Shown here: positions 56,144 through 64,000 of the stretch, one piece after another
How the letters are laid out: every line of letters starts with the position of its first letter
Position numbering within the stretch: position 1 is the first letter of the stretch
Origin: Diphasiastrum complanatum
Lineage: Eukaryota > Streptophyta > Lycopodiopsida > Lycopodiales > Lycopodiaceae
Assembly (NCBI GenBank): GCA_029204225.1
Contig: CM055103.1
Location: 46,226,611 to 46,290,610, forward strand
Reading direction: 5' to 3'
DNA length: 64,000 bases
Translations under genes and position numbers: made by a program
The notes under the pieces: generated by a model
Told to the model about the DNA's origin: nothing
Seen by the model: only the letters and a program-made list of their open reading frames with translations
Databases searched by the model: none

Positions 56144-56340
56144 CACGTTCCGGATCGGATGAGCTGGATCGCTCGCATTCCTGGACCAAAAACGCGGTCC
56201 CGGAACGCCAGAAGAAAATGCAATATGTGGGCTCAAGCAGGCAGCCTGCGGCCCACATAAAAAAATTTGCTTTCTTGGTGTGAGATAGAAAGAAATGGTG
56301 ATGGTGAGAGGGTGACGGTGGATTGTAGCCATCTTGGAGC

Positions 56341-56783
56341 TGTAGGAAATCAAAGTGCCAAGATCCTTCTACCATTCAATCTCCATAGACAAGAAGAAGA
56401 AGAAGAAGAAGAAGAAGAAGAAGAAGAAGAGGGAGAGGGTTAGGCGCCCTCAAGGAGAGATAAAGTAGCAGCAATGCTTGAAAGGGAATGAATTACAAAT
56501 GAACACTGGGTACATATAAATAGGCCTTCCAAGGGCCTAGACTCTTCCAAACCCTAAGTTCTAGAACCTACTAATTATAGGGCACCCCCAAAAGTCAAGA
56601 TAGGGCCCCTTAAGACTTTACTTGGACCCACGAGTTATTACTAGACCAAAATTGGGTCCAACTTAGCTAAAACTAAATTAACATGGTCTAAATAATAAAC
56701 CTAACCCATGGTTACACAAGTCTCAACCTTTTGGGTCAAAGTAACCTATGGGAAACTAACATTATCATTTATTATTTCTAACA
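56341..56783 (-). repeat. 3' LTR of the 2.05-kb element
   Basis: 443 bp with an AAG microsatellite at about 56391-56430. TGTTAG...CCTACA on the minus strand. Confidence 0.9.
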
Positions 56784-56791
56784 CCCTCCTT
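56784..56791 (-). promoter_or_regulatory. Polypurine tract of the 2.05-kb element
   Basis: AAGGAGGG on the minus strand, adjacent to the 3' LTR. Same octamer as in copia D. Confidence 0.8.
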
Positions 56792-56968
56792 AAATGATAG
56801 TGTAAAAAACATAACATGACATGAAGTATGAAAAATTGCTACAAAAATGCAAAGTGTTGCATGCTGCCCAAAACTCCATGTAACCGAAAAAGAAAAGATG
56901 TAGCTTGTTGTCCAAGCTTAATGCCGCCAAAAAAACTTCAGCTTGAAGTAGTCGAAGTAGCCGAAATC

Positions 56969-57508
56969 TCAGCCCCAATCATGCCCGACGTAGAAGAGAT
57001 GTAGAATACGAAGTGCAGTAACATCAAGTCGAAGAGTGAAGACAAGCATGCTCCATCCAAAGTAGGTAACAAAAAAACCAGCCACAAGCCGAAATATGGA
57101 TTTGCAATCCATCAATGGTTCCCACATGATTCCATAAGTCTTCTTACCACAAGAAACATAAAGAAGAGTATGATACTCTTTTACCATCACATCCTCCCTA
57201 ATCTTACTATCAATAATTTGCTCACCAACACTAGGTAAGACAACACCATCATCATAAGAAGTACGCATCAAAACAGGAAAATCAGCATAAGGTACTGATT
57301 TTTGTGAGGCATGTGTGTTTCCTCTCAGGTAAAAAGATGCTTTGCTATCCCGGAAAGACTCAGACAGCCAACAAGAGGCTGTAGCAGGCTGTCCAACAGC
57401 CACAAAATCACCAACACTTTGCTGTCCAAAGTGTTCCAAATGTGGACCTTGCTGTCGAAAAACCTTCCACAGGCCGTTCCCGATGCATAATAGGATGCTC
57501 ACGAACAT
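56969..57508 (-). pseudogene. Interior ORF of the 2.05-kb element
   Basis: A 179-codon frame. Its middle (DSKASFYLRGNTHASQKSV, then ADFPVL) resembles the integrase-RT linker of copia D (DSKVSSFYDGKT, KSVDF, SDFAL), so it probably descends from that linker after deletion of everything around it. The rest (MKEYHTLLY-like, GWSMLVFTLRLDVTALRI) has no recognisable match. No catalytic motif. Probably not a functional protein. Confidence 0.4.
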
Positions 57509-57935
57509 AGGCTGAAAATGATCAATAAACCATGGCTGAATATGTTGTCCACCATCTTCAAGAAAAAAAACAGCAGCTTGCCACTTTGAACACCCAAAAA
57601 ATCCAGCAACATGCCACTTTGAACCAATGTACTAATTGACATGATTTTTTCCCCTCCTCCATTAGTACAAAATGGTTTCAAAGAATGCTTGATTTCAGCC
57701 TTTTGCCAAAAATTGTAAACAATACACAAAAATCAACAAACAACAACCTGATTTTTGGGCGCCCAAAATCCTGTTATCTTCTTTGATGTGTGGCGCCCTC
57801 CTGTAAAATGGAAAAGAGTCAAAAAACGGATCTTCACTCCAAAAAATCAGCAAAGGTGCTGAATTTTTGTGATCCCTAAGTGAAGACGATCTCTTTTGGT
57901 AGGGGGGCCCTAAATCAAGCATAGAAGATCCATGG

Positions 57936-57946
57936 CTCTGATACCA
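57936..57946 (-). promoter_or_regulatory. Primer-binding site of the 2.05-kb element
   Basis: TGGTATCAGAG on the minus strand next to the 5' LTR, complementary to initiator tRNA-Met. Confidence 0.9.
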
Positions 57947-58393
57947 TGTAGAAAATCAAAGTGCCAAGATCCTTCTACCATTCAATCTCGGAATCTCCAA
58001 AGACAAGAAGAAGAAGAAGAAGAAGAAGAAGAGGGAGAGGGTTAGTCGCCCTCAAGGAGAGAGAAAGTAGCAACAATGCTTGAAAGGGAATGAATTACAA
58101 ATGAACACTGGGTAAATATAAATAGGCCTTCCAAGGGCCTAGACTCTCCCAAACCCTAAGTTCTAGAACCTACTAATTATAGGGCACCCCCAAAAGTCAA
58201 GATAGGGCCCCTTAACATAATTAGACTTTACTTGGACCCACGAGTTATTACTAGACCAAAATTGGGTCCAACTTAGCTAAAACTAACTTAACATGGTCTG
58301 AATAATAAACCTAACCCATGGTTACACAAGTCTCGACCTTTTAGGTCAAAGTAACCTATGGGAAACTAACATTATCATTCATTATTTCTAATA
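57947..58393 (-). repeat. 5' LTR of the 2.05-kb element
   Basis: 447 bp, with an AAG microsatellite at about 58005-58030. An 11-bp segment (CATAATTAGAC region) present here is missing from the other LTR. Confidence 0.9.
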
Positions 58394-58398
58394 GGAGC

Positions 58399-58800
58399 AT
58401 TGTTCAGTGTGTGATCAGCACAGTGGCAGCAACGAGGCAGTGGAGTTTCTCTCCAAAACGGTTTTAGGTAAGTTTTGGCTTCACATCTTGGAAGCTCATG
58501 GGGCTGTATCCTTTTGATCGAGAGCAGTGTCAGCTGAGAGATGACTAGTTGGCGCCTGTGACATGGAGGAGCTTTCATGGCCACAGTGCTCCTGACCTTC
58601 AGGGATTGGCAGAGAGAGTCCTCTCACAGATTGTTCAACTTCCGCCTGTGAGCAAAAACTGGAGCGTACGGGCCAGCCATCACACGAAGAGGAGAATCAA
58701 ACTCTCCATTGAGCAATGCAGGCGGTTGGTGTTCGTGAACACCAACGGACGCATGCTGAGACGCACACGCACACAGGGTGACCGCTTTGAAAGAGGTGAG
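58399..58800 (+). pseudogene. hAT transposase C-terminal (dimerisation) exon
   Basis: Plus-strand frame with WRSFHGHSAPDLQGLAERVL, KNWSVRASHHTKRRIKL and LVFVNTNGRML, matching the hAT C-terminal dimerisation pattern (compare CERNWSTWALIHTRRRNRL in the neighbouring hAT). It ends at a consensus splice donor (GAG/GTGAGT, about 58796), so further exons once followed. Sequence before 58550 is coding-like in other frames. No catalytic domain remains. Confidence 0.7.
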
Positions 58801-58830
58801 TTAGTTAGTGACTTACTTTGTATTGCTTGA

Positions 58831-60541
58831 TGTACTTGCGGATTCTTATCTGACAAATGGATAAGTTTCATTGGCTTTGTGGGGACCGGCAATTTCTAGG
58901 AATTTGGCAAAATCTTGAATCTGGCAATATGACCAGCTTTCCAACAATTTCACTACCAACTGTATAGTGTGCACAATATCTAGCAAAAATAGGGCCCATA
59001 CAGTTAATAGTATCTGACAAAAACATCGCCAAAAGAAAAAAATGTGCGTTCTCTGACAAATTCCCGGAATACTATTATGCACACAACACACACACACATA
59101 TTATGACAGTTTTGACAGAAGAAAAATAGGATACAAGTAGGACTTATTCATCTCTGCTTCCACATTGATAGTAGCTCACACTTATGAAAAACAACAAACA
59201 TCAATAGAAAAATGAATAACCAAGAAGCTTGAGGTCAAGAAATATCTCACATAATAATCTGCTTGGTGTGTTAACATTTGATCGAAGTTTATCCAAAAAT
59301 TTAAAAATTTAACTCTCAACTATACCTCCAGCCACCCTCACTGGCGCAGATGACCTCATGCCCTTCAAGCTGAGACTTTCACCTGAGATTTTTCAGTACA
59401 GAGAGCTCGATAATAATCTGCAAAAGTGAATCCTTCATTCAAATATTTTCACTGAATTTTAGAAATGAACAAATCTTTCTAAGCCTACAAACAATGGTTT
59501 AGAGATCGAGCATCTATCAATAACTCCAGCCAGCGTCATTGGCACTGACGACCTCATGGTATCAAGCTAAGAGGCTCAACTGAGGTTTTCTACAATACAG
59601 CTTATTATTCATTTGCTGTTGTGAAGGTGAACCCTTCAGTTAAGACATTATACTACGTATACAGTATACAATGTTCAATATAATCAAACAGTCCTAACCT
59701 ATAAACTATAATTTATCTTTCTGCTTATTCAAAGAAATTCATGAATTGATCACAAAGTAGACATTACACACACAACAGGTTGTGCTAGAGATGCATCCTC
59801 TACTCCTGTGGAGATCAGCTTCCTATATATCCTGCCCAATCACTCGCAATCTTCACTATCTTACCTCCCCACAGACTTGAACTTTCGTTCTCCAGTTTCT
59901 CACCACAAATAATACACTCTCAGGAAATGTTGGGGAGGGATGTGGGACTTACAAAATGGCCACATCAACAAAAAGGACGCAAAAGTCGAGAAAAGGGCAT
60001 GTTTAATTGAGCTGTTTAACACACTGTGTGGTCACTCTGAAGACTTCCTACCTTTTTCGCAATCTAAATGGATCTGGTACAGCCTTTGTCGATATGGCCT
60101 TATCACAATAAGGTAAATTACAAAAGAAATCATCATGATATTGGGCTCAAATGATAATCAAAGTTTGCAGGTTCACTCATAATCCAAACTATAATCAGAT
60201 TACCAGTCAAATCCCTTTGAACTGAAACAGATTTTCCATTCCAATTCCGAGTTTGAACCAGTTTGTAGGGCTTCAAATTGTAATTCTTTGTTACTATGCA
60301 TATCCATAAGGTCCCCAAATGAGCAAAGTCTAGACAACAACACCACCCAGAAAGGCCACTGTTAAAAATACCAAAAGGCTTCAGGGAGATAACTACTAAC
60401 CTACAGAAGGGGGACCCACCTGCCTGCCAGATCCTAGTTCACTGCAAACTATACAATGGGAGTTACGCTTTCCTTCCAATCAGTTGACTGTATAGAGCAT
60501 GATTTAGCATAGAGTACCAGGAGTACCCTAGTAAATAGGAT
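58831..60541. other. No gene recognised; diverged 115-bp duplication
   Basis: Segments at about 59325-59440 and 59525-59640 share CTCCAGCCA...TCA(C/T)TGGC(G/A)C and GACCTCATG and continue in parallel to a GTGAA(T/C)CC end. On the minus strand each has an acceptor-like end. They could be duplicated exons or decayed repeats. Nothing else is supported. Confidence 0.4.
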
Positions 60542-60578
60542 ATGTCCCCGAGACAACCCTTATTGCTTGTTATACTCC

Positions 60579-60581
<3 letters not shown>

Positions 60582-60632
<51 letters not shown>
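60582..60632. repeat. CT microsatellite
   Basis: About 51 bp of CT dinucleotides. The Ser-Leu peptide across it is an artefact. Confidence 0.95.
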
Positions 60633-60636
<4 letters not shown>

Positions 60637-60689
60637 CTGTATCTCTATTACCACCCCTCTCGGACCACTCACGCCTCTCCTGCCACCTC

Positions 60690-61443
60690 GGATCCATCAC
60701 ATGCCCCTCTTAATGATGCCAAACGCATCTACCACCGCATACTCCGCACCAAATAATGTGCCTATGAAGTGGGTGAAGGTAAAAGGCTTATTAACCTTCT
60801 CTTCAACTCCTCCAATGGCAACTTTTGGTGTGAGTTCATCCTCCGTGCCCCACCTCTCTTGATAGATCTATGCACATGGACTGACTATGCCATTACTTTA
60901 CACTATAACCACAGGTACACCCATCACCATTTCACCTCAACGATCAGAGTTCTCGTTCTTTACCTCTAAAATGGTCCTTGCAGCCATCAAGAGATTGAGG
61001 ACACATCGCACACGTGATGTTGAGGACTTAACAGAGGGATCTTGGGAGGAAGGAAGAGGAATCCCAGCTCCTTATCCATGTTGTGGACATACTCTTACCC
61101 ACCCTTGCCAAACTGCTCAACAAAGCAATCGCTACAGGCTTTCCTTCATCATGGTGCACTAATATTATCCACCCCAATCCATAAAAGTGGTGACCTCATC
61201 ATGAGTTTGGATAATTACCAGACCATCATGATCCGGTATGTCATTGCAAAACTATATGGCACAATCTTACACGTAACAATCCACAATGAGCATAGAGGCA
61301 AAGACCGAGACATTATACCTGATGACCGAGAGATTATACGTGAAGACAGTTGTTTGGTGACAGATTGCAATTGGAGCTTAGCCATATTGCGCTATCACTT
61401 ATCCAATTGGGCTTCCCAGAAACTACTTGCAAAACACTGTTAG
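60690..61443 (+). pseudogene. LINE-like reverse-transcriptase relic
   Basis: A frame with TPIHKSGDLIMSLDNYQTIM followed by IRYVIAKLYGTIL resembles the start of a non-LTR RT domain, where a P.(F/H)K.GD...NYR.I.....KLY pattern is typical. Upstream, DAKRIYHRILRTK and FNSSNGNFWCEFI recall the region before the RT. No endonuclease, YADD box or poly-A tail is visible, and the frame changes several times. The assignment rests on this one block. Confidence 0.4.
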
Positions 61444-61659
61444 GACAAGTCGTTAGCTTCAAAACAAGTGGAAACAAGTTTTGTTAACATTCAATACTTC
61501 AAACATCTTCGATACTCTGCCATTTTCGAATCTGACTCTTAGCCATTCCCGTGTATTTCTACAAAAAGTGTAAAAACATGAGTTGAACTGCAGAACTGGA
61601 TAGATGAATGGATGTAGATTAAAGATCAATTATTCAGATAAATCCAACGCCCCCCCTTA

Positions 61660-62171
61660 ATCTAAATCCATGAATGCCTTGACCTTCAGACTTAGTTCTG
61701 CACAAATCTTTTGTGTGCATCCAAGCTCAGCGCCTTTGTGAAAATATATGTTGTCATGTCTCGCGTTCGACAGTACTCCAAGCTTACCTCTTTGTCAAAA
61801 ACTTTACTTCTGACATAGTGATACTTGATTTCAATGTGCTTATTCCTAAAATGAAACTTGGGACTAGCCGATAAAGCAACACTTTGATTATCACAATAGA
61901 CAATTGTCGGACCGTTCTACTTCAGATAAACGTCCGATAGTAAGTTTCGCAACCACATTGTCACGACGACATAGTCTGATTTTGTAGACGATAGAGCTAT
62001 TGACGTTTGCTTGCGACTGTTCCATGAAATTGGACCACCATTGAGGAAGAATGTAAATCCAAATGTGGATCTACGAGTGTCTACACCTCCTGCCCAGCTC
62101 ACATCCGAATACCCACCGAGTGTATTGAGTTTGTCGTTGTCGACTGCTCCATAATAGATGCAGTGGTCCAT
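61660..62171 (-). pseudogene. Copia E RNase H
   Basis: GGYSDVSWAGGVDTRRSTFG, GGPISWNSRKQTSIALSST, then in a shifted frame IVYCDNQSVALSASP, NKHIEIKYHYVRSKV and TYIFTKALSLD. The order is complete but broken by frame changes near 61920. Confidence 0.8.
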
Positions 62172-62384
62172 AGTAGCTCAAATGTATCTCATAACCCATA
62201 TAAGAGCTCTCCAATGTATAATACCATGATTAGCCATATACTGACTTAAGGAACTGTGTCTGATCTGGTACAGATCATCGCGTACATAAGAGAATCTATT
62301 ATCGGATGATATGGGTACTCACGTATCTGCTCCTTCTCTTCTTTTGTCTAAGCCTTGAGGACACTAATCCTTTGACAATTTAAG

Positions 62385-62969
62385 TCACGGGTCCATTGGC
62401 GAGTGAGCTAACTTGCAATTCATCAGATTATATCTAATTAGCATATTGTAAATGTACCTATGCTGAGTGATGTACCTTTGCTCTCTGTCTCTTTGAATTT
62501 GAATACTGAGACAGTAATGAGCTTCACCCAAATCTGTCATGTCGAATTCTGAGGATAGCATTCGTTTCGCATCTTTTATTAGTTCGACATTGTCGCTAAG
62601 TAGCAATGTGTCGTCCACATACAATGTAATGATAATAAAAATAGAGGAAACAACTTCAGCCCAGAATAATTTAGGCAATGCCACATGAGCAAGCATACAC
62701 TTAGCCAATTTGACTAAGGTTCAATTCTTTCTCTCAACAAGTCCATTCGATTGAGGCGAATAAGAAGTAATGAATTGTTGCTCAATGCCTTTGCTAAGGC
62801 AATACTCCTTGAATTTGGTTGAGATGTATTCTCCCCCGTTGTCTGACCTTAGTCCTTTGATTCTTTTACCAGTTTCAAGTTCTGCACGCTCCTTGAAAAA
62901 GAAAAAAAAAAGTGTTGGACTCCTTGAAATCAATCTGATTGGAGCTAGATGCTGCATCATCATCCTCAA
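62385..62969 (-). pseudogene. Copia E integrase end fused to RT active site
   Basis: Integrase core end: LRSDNGGEYISTKFKEYCLS, ITSYSPQSNGLVERKN. Then CMLAHVALPKLFWAEVV passes in frame into IFIIITLYVDDTLLLSDN, the RT catalytic motif, and DLGEAHYCLSIQI. About 300 residues (integrase C terminus and the front half of RT) are missing at the junction near 62640. A stop near 62710 separates the two halves. Confidence 0.85.
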
Positions 62970-63169
62970 AGAGGTTGAAAGCCTCCAATTTTTGCCTAAT
63001 GAAATAAACAGCTGTTCTTCTCAAAAATTCGTCAATAAGGTAATAAAGTACTTTGCTCCAAGCAACAACAAAGTTTGCATCGGGCCACATATATCTGAAT
63101 GAACAACATCTAGAACATCTTTTGTTGCATGCTTATGACTCGATCTAAATGGAATCTTAGTCTGCTTTC

Positions 63170-63540
63170 TGACAATGCAACTATGGCAGATAGGGAGGTC
63201 GATCTTCTTGTCTAGATAATCGAGATCAAGTACTAAGGACTATCTAAACATGTTCGATACAGATGTATGATTCAAGTGACCTAACCTATAGTGCCAAAGT
63301 AATGCTTTTAACTTTATTGACTAGAACAAAAGTATTCAAGGCTTGGCTTGTGTCAAAATAAGAATGAATCAATCTATATAAGTATCCAAGCCTCTTTCTG
63401 AGTGCAAGGACCTTATTCGTCCTATCAACAATTCGGCATTGATCAGATTCAAATTCTACCTTATGACCTAAAATAGTAATTCTGCTTACTGATAACAGAT
63501 TTGTTGACAATTTAGGTCATACAAAACAACGATACATATT
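63170..63540 (-). pseudogene. Copia E GAG-pre-integrase
   Basis: LSTNLLSVSRITILGHKVEF, VLALRKRLGYLYRL, and further left CHSC-type remnants of the integrase zinc-binding region. Interrupted by stops. Confidence 0.75.
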
Positions 63541-63599
63541 GTTTCGAGCCTTTCTTTTTCTGACGTTTAGCGCCTTTGTTTACTTATAAGGCATGCGAT

Positions 63600-64000
63600 A
63601 CTGAATTCGAAGAGCTATCTACGCTTCTTCAATTGTCTTCTTGCAGCAACATAGCGATTACTCTTGAAAGAGTTAGATCTGAGTGTGTCATTATGATAAT
63701 CACCTAGTTTTTGTATGTAGGTGGCAAACTTGATAGCAATGTCATAACTGCATCTTGATCATCAATAGTTGATCCGACAGCTGCCATCTACTGCAAGAGA
63801 TTCTTAAACTGGTTATCTGAAGCGAATGACCATTAGACATCTTGAGTGAAAAAAATTTCCTTCTGAGATGCAACATCAAAATAACATCCCTCACATCAAG
63901 TACTTTTTCCAAAGTCTGAGCTTCAGATACATGGCCAATTTGGGTATCTGATATAGTGAGAATGATTAGCGCGTTACCATCCTTCGATTTCCATTTGGAG
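63600..64000 (-). pseudogene. Copia E gag relic
   Basis: Recognisable UBN2-type gag pieces in several frames: a W-KSKDGNALIIL segment, STIDDQDAVMTLLSSLPPTY and DLTLSRVIAMLLQED. Contains stops; continues past the window edge. Confidence 0.6.

Larger units (their letters stand above)
56341..58393 (-). mobile_element. Complete 2.05-kb non-autonomous LTR retrotransposon
   Basis: Two LTRs (56341-56783 and 57947-58393), primer site at 57936-57946, polypurine tract at 56784-56791 (AAGGAGGG, minus strand) and a perfect 5-bp target duplication GGAGC (56336-56340 and 58394-58398). The LTRs differ by scattered substitutions and small indels only, including loss of the TG start in one copy (TATTAG), so insertion was fairly recent. 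The interior is 1163 bp without gag, protease, integrase or RT. It must have moved with proteins of a related element; copia D has related LTRs and the same primer site. Confidence 0.92.
55612..58830 (+). mobile_element. Decayed hAT with GGAACG palindromes, split by an LTR element
   Basis: Begins CATAGATGCGCATTCC, the same tip as the other hAT elements, only 7 bp after the end of the Pack-hAT candidate. Positions 55620-56220 are dense in TTCCGGAACG / CGTTCCGG words, with T runs and a TA microsatellite (56064-56096). The right part (58399-58800) encodes a hAT dimerisation domain. The 2.05-kb LTR element is inserted at GGAGC between them. Exons between the palindromes and the dimerisation domain are missing, and the right terminus was not located. 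Confidence 0.5.
61450..64000 (-). mobile_element. Copia element (family E), truncated by the window edge
   Basis: Minus-strand order from the right edge: gag, GAG-pre-integrase, integrase, RT, RNase H, polypurine tract (AAGGGGGG, 61649-61656) and 3' LTR (about 61643-61450). The LTR matches the isolated fragment at 34340-34690. Many stops and frameshifts. An internal deletion joins the end of integrase straight to RT. The 5' LTR would lie beyond the window. Confidence 0.8.

Overview
This is a nuclear genomic window from a land plant, most likely a seed plant with a large, transposon-rich genome. The evidence is a P-class pentatricopeptide repeat (PPR) gene, a plant-specific CC-type glutaredoxin, a TTTAGGG-type interstitial telomeric tract, many Ty1/copia fragments with plant-type tRNA-Met primer sites, introns in broken genes, and long GA/CT microsatellites. 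I cannot name the species. Only two host genes look intact: the glutaredoxin (minus strand, near 3.3 kb) and a 22-motif PPR gene (minus strand, 40.2-42.8 kb).

Layout. 0-11 kb: glutaredoxin in AT-rich sequence, a short tRNA-derived SINE with target duplications, a 340-bp GA microsatellite, and a GC-richer tandem-repeat tract. 11.8-32.8 kb: several decayed copies of one copia lineage (A). They include a gag-to-RT internal deletion, and two copies (23.99-28.2 kb minus, 31.56-32.79 kb plus) that carry unfamiliar long ORFs where integrase and RT should be. Fragments of other copia families lie between them. 32.8-38.5 kb: LTR relics and sequence in which I see no gene. 38.5-42.8 kb: exons resembling HslV (the bacterial-type/mitochondrial proteasome-like protease), broken by a frameshift, directly downstream of the PPR gene. 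42.8-45.9 kb: microsatellites, GC palindromes and small duplications.

45.9-58.8 kb is a nest of insertions. A candidate Pack-hAT (45.86-55.60 kb) holds fragments of a multi-exon gene. It was invaded by a minus-strand copia element (45.94-53.97 kb), which was itself invaded by a hAT transposon (46.59-52.04 kb) with an 8-bp target duplication. Next to it is a second hAT relic split by a complete 2.05-kb non-autonomous LTR element with a perfect 5-bp target duplication. 58.8-64 kb holds unassigned sequence, a LINE-like relic and a minus-strand copia element that runs off the right edge.

Most striking: (i) hAT-like ends built from GC-rich palindromic arrays whose sequence differs between elements but matches between the two ends of one element; (ii) the copia derivatives with conserved non-canonical ORFs; (iii) an LTR whose middle is replaced by a reverse-transcriptase fragment; (iv) HslV-like exons in a plant beside a PPR gene. 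No database search was possible. Family names rest on motifs I read directly.
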